A stretch of DNA of 64,000 nt from positions 210,336 to 274,335 of the forward strand of contig CALHBF010000015.1 in assembly GCA_937931205.1 (NCBI GenBank), read 5' to 3'. Source of the DNA: an uncultured Bacteriovoracaceae bacterium (GTDB lineage Bacteria; Bdellovibrionota; Bacteriovoracia; Bacteriovoracales; Bacteriovoracaceae). Shown one piece after another: positions 7,968 to 16,018 of the stretch. Below the pieces are notes generated by a model. The model ran no database searches, was not told where the DNA came from, and saw only the letters and a program-made list of their open reading frames with translations. The position numbers were made by a program, and so were the translations under genes. Within the stretch, counting starts at the first letter, position 1. Every line of letters starts with the position of its first letter.

Positions 7968-9650
7968 TCAGGGATTGTAAATGAAGCGTAAAGAGTAATC
8001 TGAGACTTGTAAGACAAAGTTTTCTATGTTGAGTAGGTTCTGTATCAGCTTTGAGAGAGTTAGGGACGAAATATTAAGCTCATGGAGCTGAATTTGAATT
8101 TCTTGAGCAGATTCAATCAACTCACCCTTGATAACTTTTTCAATCTGGTGTCGATTTGCCACCAGCATTTGATGAGAATATAAGGTCATCAACTCACCCA
8201 TGATCAGGTAAAAAGTCATCGTTAATAGACTAAGATTTACATTGGGTCTAAATCGAGCGTGCTCTGAGAATTCCAACGAGAATCGAATGCCACTCTCAAC
8301 TGTTCTAAATCTTAGAAGATTCTGGGCCTGCTCTAAACAAAGATCAACCATCGAGTGAGTAGTGTCTAAATTTTGGACAGTCAGAGGACGGGCACGCGAG
8401 AAACCGAGAAAAGTTTCAACTAACTGCTTACAGCGAGTTGAACCATTTTTCATTTCTTCAAGCACTCCCCTTGCCTCAGCATCTAGCTCTTCATCTAATA
8501 AGAGAAAAGATAAAGCGGCCTGAATACCAGCAATAGGATTATTTAGTTCATGAGCAATACTTGAACTAATAATTCCAAGCTCCTGACCTGTTGGAGTCAG
8601 ATGTCCTTCATCTTTTAGGAAGAAACTTTCGGTAAAGAAAACAAACAGTGAACGGACATCATCCAAATGCTGAATGTCTTTACGGAAGATGTTATAGGGA
8701 ATGTCATTAATAACTGTTTTTTGTCTTAAACTGAGTTTCAAGCAATCAGTGGGAGCAAAATTTAATTTTGAGAAAAGTGAATTATGCTGATGAATTTCTC
8801 CACTGCTTCCCATTAGAACCACAGGAAAAGGAATGGCGTCTAAAGCTTCTTCCCAAAGAGTCTGATCAAAGAAAGGATCTTTTGATTCCATCTGAGAATT
8901 AAAAAAGCGAATCAAAGTGATATAGAAAAAAAACTGTTTAATCAGTCGATCGATATTTGATTCATCCCAGTTTAAATCTAATACAAGAAAATCTCCCTTA
9001 TAAGAAGGAAGCGGCAACAACGAAGTTGATAATTTTAACTGAGAGAAATTTTTAAAATAAAAGAAAGAGAACTTCGTCTTATCCAGATGCTGCTTAATAA
9101 ACTGCTTGAGGATCTTCTCAAATTTAGTCACATCGGTATGAATCAGCTCTTTCTCAAGCTCCACCAGTAGTCCTGCATATTCCAGAAGATCTTCGACGCT
9201 CAAACTGTTCTGGGCCTTAAGTCCTTCTTGGGATTTTTTGCGCACCAGAGATTCAAACTTTTTGAGATTTTTTTGCAGTTCTTTTTGTAGAAGAAAATGC
9301 TTTTCACCAAGCCAGGCCTTAAAGGCAGGAAGCACTAATGTTAGCTTGCCGCCTTCAGAAGTTTCACCGTCTAAGATAAAATCAATATCAGCATTTTCTA
9401 AATCTTGAGAAAAACTAAAAAGTCCCTGTTGAGCAGGCTCTAAAAAGCAGAGTCTCACATGCACTTTTTTATCTTCTAATTCAAAAACAGAACTCTCACT
9501 TACAACTTCAATATGAAAGAGATTTTTTGTCCAAGCTTCTTCTGAACGCAAGAATTTAGCGTCAGGAAACTCTGACTGAAAACTCTCAAAAATGTTGGAG
9601 GCAAGCTTGGGATCAAGCTTAAGCTCCATAAGTCCTGAAAACTCAAACAT
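7968..9650 (-). CDS. Histidine-kinase-like protein without a recognisable ATPase domain
   Basis: A 560-aa soluble protein. Residues 355-425 form a clear dimerisation/phosphoacceptor (HisKA) domain with H-box SIAHELNNPIAG (H367) and FLGFSRARP. The region before it (265-340) resembles a PAS fold, and the N-terminal 250 residues are unassigned with a coiled part around 120-180. After the H-box a HATPase_c domain should follow, but I see no N-box, no G1/G2 glycines and no F-box in 430-560. It may be phosphorylated by a partner, or act as a scaffold. It starts 10 bases after the upstream stop. An in-frame ATG at 9629, with AGGA close by, is an alternative start. No response regulator is adjacent. 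Confidence 0.65.
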   Translation of the reverse strand: MFEFSGLMELKLDPKLASNIFESFQSEFPDAKFLRSEEAWTKNLFHIEVVSESSVFELEDKKVHVRLCFLEPAQQGLFSFSQDLENADIDFILDGETSEGGKLTLVLPAFKAWLGEKHFLLQKELQKNLKKFESLVRKKSQEGLKAQNSLSVEDLLEYAGLLVELEKELIHTDVTKFEKILKQFIKQHLDKTKFSFFYFKNFSQLKLSTSLLPLPSYKGDFLVLDLNWDESNIDRLIKQFFFYITLIRFFNSQMESKDPFFDQTLWEEALDAIPFPVVLMGSSGEIHQHNSLFSKLNFAPTDCLKLSLRQKTVINDIPYNIFRKDIQHLDDVRSLFVFFTESFFLKDEGHLTPTGQELGIISSSIAHELNNPIAGIQAALSFLLLDEELDAEARGVLEEMKNGSTRCKQLVETFLGFSRARPLTVQNLDTTHSMVDLCLEQAQNLLRFRTVESGIRFSLEFSEHARFRPNVNLSLLTMTFYLIMGELMTLYSHQMLVANRHQIEKVIKGELIESAQEIQIQLHELNISSLTLSKLIQNLLNIENFVLQVSDYSLRFIYNP

Positions 9651-9660
9651 CTATTTTTTT

Positions 9661-10542
9661 CTATGGTAAAAAGAATTTCTTGCTCTCATCAACAAGAATC
9701 ATGCCGTCCACATACTGTCCCTGAACTTTAACACCCCAGTGCAGATGTGGTCCAGAAGAGCGACCAGTATTACCAGATAAACCGATCAGGTCTTTCTTCT
9801 CAACAATGTCCCCTTCTTTTACCAAGGTTTTTGAGAGATGACCATAGACAGTGAAGATATCCATGCCGTGATCAAGAATAACTGTATATCCTGTATAGAA
9901 AAGATCTCGAGCAAGAACAACTTTACCACGATTAGTAGCTGGAACTTTTTCTCCGATCGGGGCCCTGAAGTCAGTTCCCAGATGTTGTCCTTTTTTCTCA
10001 TTGTTATAAATTCTGCGAACTCCATAAATACTTGTCACCTTACTATTGAGCGGTTTTACAAACGGCCCTTTGAAAAACAGTGAAGGATGAGATGAAGCGT
10101 AGATTTTGTTTAAAACCAGCTGCTCTTGCCATGCACGGTCTTGATCTTTCTGCGATAGTTTAATCGTACGCGGACTTACTCTTAAAGTTTCCTCGTTAAA
10201 ACGGCGCTCCATCACAGTGAAGTTATAAACGGTGGCCAGTTCATCTTTAATTTTAAATTCACAAGTAAATGGTTTGAATTCAGTAAAGTAGCTTTCCATC
10301 ACCACAGCAGTTGAGTGATCTTCCCCTTCGGAAATGCGCTGTTCTTGTCCTCGACAATAAAGTTTTGCATCGGCCATTTTAGGTAGTTTTAAGAATTTAA
10401 CATCACCTGGACGAATTGTTTCATCGATACTAATCACTTCTCTCTTAAGTTCTTTGCTCGATGTTTTTTGATGTTCTGTTTTCCCTTGAAAGGTAGAACA
10501 GCCGATAATCAAAACAATCAGTGCACTCATTGCCAACTTCAT
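9661..10542 (-). CDS. M23 (LytM) family metallopeptidase, lipoprotein
   Basis: A 293-aa predicted lipoprotein (signal ending LIVLIIGCS, Cys15) with a C-terminal LytM domain (about 165-275). The zinc and catalytic residues of active M23 enzymes are present: H187 and D191 (HLGTDF), H266 and H268 (GPHLHWG). It should cut peptide cross-links in peptidoglycan from the periplasmic face of a membrane. The first 120 residues after the lipobox are an unassigned beta-rich domain with two Cys. Its ATG overlaps the xseA stop by 4 bases, so both are translated from one message. It contrasts with the catalytically dead LytM protein encoded 4 kb away. Confidence 0.85.
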   Translation of the reverse strand: MKLAMSALIVLIIGCSTFQGKTEHQKTSSKELKREVISIDETIRPGDVKFLKLPKMADAKLYCRGQEQRISEGEDHSTAVVMESYFTEFKPFTCEFKIKDELATVYNFTVMERRFNEETLRVSPRTIKLSQKDQDRAWQEQLVLNKIYASSHPSLFFKGPFVKPLNSKVTSIYGVRRIYNNEKKGQHLGTDFRAPIGEKVPATNRGKVVLARDLFYTGYTVILDHGMDIFTVYGHLSKTLVKEGDIVEKKDLIGLSGNTGRSSGPHLHWGVKVQGQYVDGMILVDESKKFFLP

Positions 10543-11813
10543 TTTTCCGATTCCTTTCTTGCCAGACCTATACCATCATGGAATGTGATCTCGATTAATT
10601 CATTGTTCTCAAGCTTACTATATTGTTCTTGAGAACTCAAAACACCCTTCTTGGTTTTTACAAAACTGTAACCTCTGCCCAAGACTCCTTTCGGATTAAG
10701 AGCAGAAAGCACTTGATTAAGTCGCTTCAGATTTTCCTGATGAGCATTCATCATACTTTTTTCTGAATAGTTGAGTCTCATAAAGAGTTCATCTAAAATT
10801 TGTGAATTTTCGGTAAGACCGATCAGTTCTTCTCCCCTATTCATCAGGCGAATCTGATTGAGTCGTTGCTCATCTTTTTTCAATTTCTGCCAGATGAACT
10901 GCAACATTTGGCGCGGATGAGACCTGTGAGTCAAAATTTGAATTCTCTGTGAAATTTTAATCATCTCATTTTTTAAATGAGTGGAGGCATAAGAGAGGCG
11001 ATCTTTTAGTTGGGTCTGGGGCTGAGAAATCATCTCTGCTGCGGCCGTTGGAGTTTCAGCTCGCAGATCTGCCACAAAATCACAAAGAGTAAAATCCACC
11101 TGATGTCCGACAGCACTAATTACTGGAATCTCACATCGATCAATAAAGCGCACCAGATCCTCAGAATTAAACGCCCATAAATCTTCAATACTTCCGCCAC
11201 CACGGGCAAAAACAATTAACTCGATTCCAGAAATATCCTGAGCGGCACGAAGTGCATTGATTAAAGATCTTGGAGCAGCATCTCCTTGCACTAAAGCAGG
11301 AATAATCGTCACATCAAACCAAAGGCTTCTACGTTTAATAACATTCAAAAAATCTTGTAGAGCTGCTCCTTGGGGAGCTGTAATGATTGCAATTTTTTTG
11401 GGATAAACAGGAATTGCTTTTTTACGTTCTAAATCAAAAAGACCTTCTGCAGATAACTTGGCCTTTAACTTCTCAAATTGGATTTTTAATTGTCCTTCGC
11501 CTGCTGGAAAAACTCTTTTTCCCAGAAGCTGGAAGGTTCCTCTTTTTTGATAAACACTGATAGGTCCTAAGATGGTGATCTTATCTCCATCTTTAAGGTT
11601 TCTCATCAATGGATTTCTCATAGCATCTTGTTTAAAGACTGCACATGACAGAGAGGCTTCTTCATCTGAGAGGGTAAAATAATAATGGCCGGCAGAAGAG
11701 GAGGAGAGATTGGAAATCTCTCCTTGAACAACGACTTCCTGGAAGTCTTCTTCTAATAAACTTTTTATGGCATGGACCAGCTCTGAAACACTGGCCGCAT
11801 TAAAATCCATCAT
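10539..11813 (-). CDS. xseA: Exodeoxyribonuclease VII large subunit
   Basis: Large subunit of the cytosolic nuclease that degrades single-stranded DNA from both ends. The 424 aa include an N-terminal OB-fold (about 1-100, SVSELVHAIKSLLEEDF...VVQGEISN) and the catalytic domain with the conserved blocks IAIITAPQGAA, ARGGGSIEDLWAFN, and SAVGHQVDFTLCDFVAD followed by RAETPTAAAE. A helical C-terminal stretch follows. The small subunit gene xseB is not seen. The ATG overlaps the ctpA stop (ATGA). A second ATG follows directly. The next gene overlaps its stop in the same way. Confidence 0.93.
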   Translation of the reverse strand: MMDFNAASVSELVHAIKSLLEEDFQEVVVQGEISNLSSSSAGHYYFTLSDEEASLSCAVFKQDAMRNPLMRNLKDGDKITILGPISVYQKRGTFQLLGKRVFPAGEGQLKIQFEKLKAKLSAEGLFDLERKKAIPVYPKKIAIITAPQGAALQDFLNVIKRRSLWFDVTIIPALVQGDAAPRSLINALRAAQDISGIELIVFARGGGSIEDLWAFNSEDLVRFIDRCEIPVISAVGHQVDFTLCDFVADLRAETPTAAAEMISQPQTQLKDRLSYASTHLKNEMIKISQRIQILTHRSHPRQMLQFIWQKLKKDEQRLNQIRLMNRGEELIGLTENSQILDELFMRLNYSEKSMMNAHQENLKRLNQVLSALNPKGVLGRGYSFVKTKKGVLSSQEQYSKLENNELIEITFHDGIGLARKESEK

Positions 11814-13207
11814 TTCTTATTTTTAGTTTTTTCAAAAGAGTCAAAGCCCATCAGGTACTTGATCGCTGACAGAACTTGGTAATCTTCTTTAGGGTTAAAA
11901 GTTTTAAAGATATCATCCTTCTCTTTCGATCCGGCCTTCTTCTTCTCTTCTAACTCTTTAATCTTTTTAGCACGCTCTTCTTTCTCACTTTCAAGACGTG
12001 CCTTCATTTCTTCTGGAGTTTCAATTGTTGCCGTCAGGTGATTACGCAGATCCTTTTCTCTGATGTAGCGATCATCTCTCAGACTCTTATCAAAGCTTTC
12101 CTGATCAATTTCAAACAGCCCCACATCTGGAGTAATACCTACGGCCTGAATTTTTCTATCAAGCGGAGTCATATACTGAGCAATCGTTAATTTAACTCCA
12201 CGGTCTTTATCAAGTTGAGCAACTGTTTGCACAGATCCTTTACCGAAAGACTGAGACCCCATAATCACTGCACGTTTATGATCCTGAAGAGCACCTGCTA
12301 CGATCTCTGAAGCCGAAGCTGATGAACCGTTAATCAAAACAACTAAGGGAGTTGTTAAATCTTTGAAGCCAGATTTTTTAACATAACGGATTTCTTTATT
12401 CTGAGGATCACGAGCTTCAGTTGATACTACCACTCCTTCACTTAAGAATAATGAAGAAATATCAACGGCCTGATCAAGTAGTCCACCTGGATTTGAACGA
12501 AGATCAAGAATAATACCCTTGATTCCGCCACGGGCCTGTTTCTGTAATTTAGTAAGAGCTTCTACTACAGAAGTTGTTGAATGCTTCTGGAATTGAGTCA
12601 GACGAATAAAAGCATAGTTATCTTGAACAAGATCATACTTCACTGGCTTAATTTTAATCACTTCACGAGTCATGGTATGCTGTTTTACACCATCGGCTCC
12701 TTCACGAATAATTCCGAGAGTGATTTTCTGTCCAATCTTTCCTCTCATCTTTTCAATAACCTGATCAAGAGACATTCCAACGATTGGCTCATGATTGATT
12801 TCAACAATTCTATCTCTTGGCTTTAGACCTGAACGAAATGCGGGAGTATCTTCAATGGGAGTAATCACATAAATGATTCCATCTTTTTGACTTACTTCAA
12901 GTCCAAGTCCTCCAAACTCTCCCTTCGTATCATTCTGCATTTTTTCAAAATATTCTTTATTCAAAAAAGCAGAATGAGGATCAAGAGTTTCCATCATTCC
13001 TTTCAATGCTCCCTCTACTAACTTCTCTGTTGAAACAGGACGATAGTATTGAGTTTCAACTAAATGTAGAACTTTGTTAAAAAGTTCAAGTTGCTCAAAA
13101 CGTGATTTATTTTCTGTGATTTTGGGAGCAGCAGTTGTCTGTGCTAAAAGTGTTGTAGGAAGAACTGCACTTGATAAGGCAAGTGCCACGAGGAAATGAG
13201 AAAACAT
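11810..13207 (-). CDS. ctpA: C-terminal processing protease (S41)
   Basis: Periplasmic serine protease of the CtpA/Prc family, 465 aa with an N-terminal signal (to about residue 22, LLAQ). The PDZ domain is at about 95-175 (GGLGLEVSQ...GLKPRDRIVEIN). The catalytic Ser-Lys dyad is S298 (NGSSASASEI) and K323 (SFGKGSVQT). The C-terminus is highly charged. In many Gram-negatives such proteases trim lipoproteins and peptidoglycan hydrolases, and here it lies with FtsEX, an EnvC-like protein and an M23 enzyme. GGAG lies 7 bases before the ATG. The upstream spacer holds RNA-element copy 1 on the opposite strand. Confidence 0.92.
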   Translation of the reverse strand: MFSHFLVALALSSAVLPTTLLAQTTAAPKITENKSRFEQLELFNKVLHLVETQYYRPVSTEKLVEGALKGMMETLDPHSAFLNKEYFEKMQNDTKGEFGGLGLEVSQKDGIIYVITPIEDTPAFRSGLKPRDRIVEINHEPIVGMSLDQVIEKMRGKIGQKITLGIIREGADGVKQHTMTREVIKIKPVKYDLVQDNYAFIRLTQFQKHSTTSVVEALTKLQKQARGGIKGIILDLRSNPGGLLDQAVDISSLFLSEGVVVSTEARDPQNKEIRYVKKSGFKDLTTPLVVLINGSSASASEIVAGALQDHKRAVIMGSQSFGKGSVQTVAQLDKDRGVKLTIAQYMTPLDRKIQAVGITPDVGLFEIDQESFDKSLRDDRYIREKDLRNHLTATIETPEEMKARLESEKEERAKKIKELEEKKKAGSKEKDDIFKTFNPKEDYQVLSAIKYLMGFDSFEKTKNKK

Positions 13208-13242
13208 GTAGTAGCTCCATCGTTAAAATGATCTGAAGTTGA

Positions 13243-13389
13243 CTAACTCAGGGGTGGCCAACTGAAAATCAATTTAGTGAAGTTAACTAGCTGGTAGAAG
13301 GCGGCAGGAAAATCTAAATCTTGCAGGATAGCTCTCTATGAAATGAGTTATTTTACAAGTAAAGGTTTCGAGCTAGACCCCTGAGTTAG
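13243..13389 (+). ncRNA. Candidate structured RNA element, copy 1
   Basis: A 147-base intergenic element closed by a perfect 13-bp stem (13243-13255 with 13377-13389). Inside are a hairpin GCAGG/CTTGC (13304-13308 with 13320-13324) and a helix TAGCTC/GAGCTA (13329-13334 with 13370-13375). Copy 2 lies on the minus strand at 20766-20913 and has the same architecture. Blocks GGGGTGGCCAACTGAAAA, the 20-mer at 13294-13313 and TTCGAGCTAGACCCC are identical in both, while the closing stems differ with compensation. The GCAGG/CTTGC helix contains a G-T step that pairs as G-U only if this strand is the RNA. I recognise no known family. No clear promoter or terminator is visible, so expression is inferred. 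Confidence 0.6.
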
Positions 13390-13410
13390 CTAATATCACA
13401 AAATGATCTA

Positions 13411-14421
13411 CTAGATTTTACTAACTACTTGATTCTCTAACCACAAAATAGTGTTCTGAGCGGTGTTTTTCTTTCTTACTTCAAAGTAGAGAGACTGAGG
13501 TGTTGAGTCTTTGTGAGTATAACCAATAATGTCTTGAGAGCTGACATTATCATTCTTTTTTACTTTGATGTTCATTCTGCCTAAGAAAACGGTACGTAGG
13601 TCATTGCCGTGATCAATCAATACCACTTGCCCGTAAGAGGCCAGATCTCCTGAATACATCACTTTTCCAGAAGCTGGGGCCTTAATTGGCTGAATCGAAT
13701 CATACTTGAACGTCACCCCTTTATCAGAGGGAGTCATCGAAATGAAATGATCAACAGGGTTTGGAAATACTTTTTCTGCTTTTTTTAAATTAACAGGAGC
13801 TTCTGAAAAAGTTTTTTTGATTGCTGCAAATTTAACTTTAACTTTGTCTTCTTGTACCTTTTTCTCAAGCTCACCTTTCTTCTCTGAGGCTACCTGATAT
13901 TTGGCCATCAAATTCTGTTTAGAACTTTCAAGATCTAAAATAACTTTCTCCAGTGTCGTCTCTTCTCTCTTTAGCTCTTCGAGTTTAATCTCAAAACTTG
14001 CTACTTTGTGAGCAAAGGTACTCAACTCCAGATTTTGGGCCTTCAGTTTATTCTGCGCCTGACGAAGAAGATCCAAATGAATCTTTTTTTGCCATAGCGG
14101 AGATTCCTCTGACTCGGCTTCTAAAAGATAATTGGTCACGATCTTTTTGTTATCTTTTTCAGTTTTAATTAATTTGCGCTGAAGAGTTTTTAACTCTTCC
14201 TTATAAAGACCGACATCATTCTCAAACTTTTTAATTTCTTCCAAGTTCGATTGATAGAGATTTGATTTTTGTGAGATCTCTTTTTCCAGAGTACTCAGAC
14301 GTGCTCCCATACTCGTCACTTCACTGCGATGACGAGCAAGTTCATCCTGCACACGCGGCTTCTTCTGTGCCAGAGCACTAAAAGAGAGTGTTAAGATAAG
14401 AGAAGCACTAAGTAATTTCAT
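13411..14421 (-). CDS. EnvC-like periplasmic coiled-coil protein with a degenerate LytM domain
   Basis: A 336-aa protein: signal peptide (MKLLSASLILTLSFSALAQ), long coiled coil (about 25-200), then a C-terminal LytM/M23 domain. The catalytic residues are missing: the usual HxxxD site reads TFKYDS and the HLH site reads SLYFEVR. As with EnvC, it should activate an amidase rather than cut peptidoglycan itself. I start at ATG 14419-14421, which overlaps the ftsX stop (ATGA) and opens the signal peptide. The frame can be extended upstream but would then lack a signal. Direct linkage to ftsE-ftsX supports the role, since FtsEX drives EnvC in the division septum. Confidence 0.82.
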   Translation of the reverse strand: MKLLSASLILTLSFSALAQKKPRVQDELARHRSEVTSMGARLSTLEKEISQKSNLYQSNLEEIKKFENDVGLYKEELKTLQRKLIKTEKDNKKIVTNYLLEAESEESPLWQKKIHLDLLRQAQNKLKAQNLELSTFAHKVASFEIKLEELKREETTLEKVILDLESSKQNLMAKYQVASEKKGELEKKVQEDKVKVKFAAIKKTFSEAPVNLKKAEKVFPNPVDHFISMTPSDKGVTFKYDSIQPIKAPASGKVMYSGDLASYGQVVLIDHGNDLRTVFLGRMNIKVKKNDNVSSQDIIGYTHKDSTPQSLYFEVRKKNTAQNTILWLENQVVSKI

Positions 14422-15218
14422 AGTGAAGGTTTCCACTTCCATTCTTGCAGAGTAAAAGTCCAAATCACTGATAAAATCATGAACAGAACAAGTGAATCAA
14501 TGATTCCCAATGTTCCATTCCAAAGTCCCATAAGAAAAAAACCAACAGCAACAGCACCGATCCCAGCGGCCAGCGATTTAGCAGCGACCATCTTCTTGCG
14601 CTGAAACTTCTCGATGAGATAAGAACGAGAACGGAAACTGTCATAAGTTAACCAGAAACTGATGATCCAGAACAGAGCAACAACTCCAACCACTCCCCAG
14701 TCCCCAGCTGAGTTTAAAAACTCATAAAAAGGATGAGAGTTCATTACTTTCGTTACTTCCGGAAATTTTACTTCTGTAGCCGATATATGATCATTACTTC
14801 CCAGCTTTACCACTTGGTCACGAACAAACTTTAAACTCTCATTAGAAAGAGTCGGACTAAGCATCACACGAAGAGATTTTAATTCTAAAAACTTGGCATC
14901 AACTTCGTAATCAGTACCAAGAGTTTCAACCAGCTCGCTGATCTTTGATTTTGATTTCGTTGATTCCTGATCATCGATTGATACGACTCCAGGAAACTTC
15001 TTAATCAGTGTTACTAGTTTTCCAGCATCCACTGTGCCATCAACCACGGTAACAAAATAAGGATTCACTAATTTCTCAGGACTGATGCGTGAAATCGTCT
15101 GACCGATCCATTCTCTATGGGTCAGAGAAAAACAAAGAGCACAAGTCAGAAGGAAGAAAGCAATCCCCTTCACCAAAGACTCGTGGAGTGATTTAAAATA
15201 TTCTACTAGATAAAACAC
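14418..15218 (-). CDS. ftsX: Cell division permease-like protein FtsX
   Basis: Inner-membrane partner of FtsE, 266 aa. Four membrane segments are visible: about 17-35, then three in the C-terminal half (around VVGVVALFWIISFWL, AAGIGAVAVGFFLMGLW and IIDSLVLFMILSVIW), with a periplasmic domain of about 130 residues after the first. This is the FtsX topology. The start is a GTG at 15216-15218 that overlaps the end of ftsE by 13 bases, so the two are tightly coupled. With the next gene (EnvC-like) it forms the mechanotransmission module that turns on cell-wall cleavage during division. Confidence 0.85.
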   Translation of the reverse strand: MFYLVEYFKSLHESLVKGIAFFLLTCALCFSLTHREWIGQTISRISPEKLVNPYFVTVVDGTVDAGKLVTLIKKFPGVVSIDDQESTKSKSKISELVETLGTDYEVDAKFLELKSLRVMLSPTLSNESLKFVRDQVVKLGSNDHISATEVKFPEVTKVMNSHPFYEFLNSAGDWGVVGVVALFWIISFWLTYDSFRSRSYLIEKFQRKKMVAAKSLAAGIGAVAVGFFLMGLWNGTLGIIDSLVLFMILSVIWTFTLQEWKWKPSL

Positions 15219-15907
15219 GCATGCCCCGCATACACCAGTCTTCCAGAATCAAGATGCGCAATCTTTCCTGGAAACTGTTTAATAAGATCTTTATTATGAG
15301 TGGCCCACACTAAAGTGAGTCCTTTTTTATGATTGTAGTGATTAAGAACTTCGAAGAGACGATAAGAATTATCTTTATCCAATGAGCTTGTCGGCTCGTC
15401 GGCCAAGATTGCTGTCGGACGGGAAAGCAGAGCTCGAATCATCGCCACTTTTTGGCGAAGACCACCATTACAATCTTCAATCTTTCGATTTAAGAAATCA
15501 TTCACATAAAGCATGCGACCGAGATCTTCCATCTCTCTTTGGAAATCATTTTTTGAATTATAAATAAGCGGATCGTAGGCCATCCACAGATTCTCTTCAC
15601 AAGTTTTTTTCTGAAGCAGGCGAAGATCTTGGAAAACAGAGGCCACAAAATGTTTGCTTGAGCGCTGGTGAGGTAGTATCGCTTTGCCACTAGTTGGCTC
15701 GATATGACCGCCAAGAATATTGAGAAGTGTTGTCTTTCCGGCACCAGATGGACCTGTGACAAAAAGAATTTCTCCGGGATGAATCGTTAGTTGAACTGAC
15801 TTCAATGCTCGAACGTTACCGTATTCAACGGTAAGATTATCGAGATGAAATAAGTAGTTTTGGTGACTTAACCCAGCTTGATGGGGTAGACTTCGACCGG
15901 TTAACAT
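15206..15907 (-). CDS. ftsE: Cell division ATP-binding protein FtsE
   Basis: ABC-type ATPase of 233 aa that powers FtsX. Walker A GPSGAGKTT is at 52-60, the signature reads NGGLRQ (147-152, a variant of LSGGQ), and Walker B is AILADEPTSSLD with D170 and E171. The N-terminus carries about 20 residues before the usual first beta strand (FHLDNLTVEYGN). The only ATG in reach is at 15907, with GCAGG 8 bases before it, so I keep it. First gene of the ftsE-ftsX-EnvC set. A hairpin and a possible TTGACG box lie in the 110-base spacer upstream. Confidence 0.88.
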   Translation of the reverse strand: MLTGRSLPHQAGLSHQNYLFHLDNLTVEYGNVRALKSVQLTIHPGEILFVTGPSGAGKTTLLNILGGHIEPTSGKAILPHQRSSKHFVASVFQDLRLLQKKTCEENLWMAYDPLIYNSKNDFQREMEDLGRMLYVNDFLNRKIEDCNGGLRQKVAMIRALLSRPTAILADEPTSSLDKDNSYRLFEVLNHYNHKKGLTLVWATHNKDLIKQFPGKIAHLDSGRLVYAGHACFI

Positions 15908-15933
15908 CCGTGAAACCTGCCTTCTTTAGTTCA

Positions 15934-15952
15934 CAAGGCCCTCATGGCCTTG
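15934..15952. other. Hairpin in the spacer upstream of ftsE
   Basis: CAAGGCC (15934-15940) pairs with GGCCTTG (15946-15952) over a 5-base loop. It is followed by a short T-rich stretch on the plus strand only, where no gene needs terminating. On the minus strand it would lie in the ftsE leader. Role unknown. Confidence 0.3.
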
Positions 15953-16018
15953 CTTTTATGTTATGCAAACATTGTACCGAAAATCGTCAAAAAAAGTAAA
16001 GTCCCAAGGAGATTATCC

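Noticed and set aside
13360..13389. T-arm-like sequence GGTTTCGAGCTAGACCCC in RNA copy 1, suggesting a tRNA or tmRNA
   Set aside because: No acceptor stem with CCA, no anticodon arm and no tag reading frame. The paired regions instead belong to the closing stem and the GAGCTA helix.
13243..13389. c-di-GMP-I riboswitch or 6S RNA as identity of the element
   Set aside because: The conserved core of the GEMM riboswitch (GACGCAAAGCC-like and tetraloop receptor blocks) is absent, and the layout is not the single long bulged hairpin of 6S RNA.
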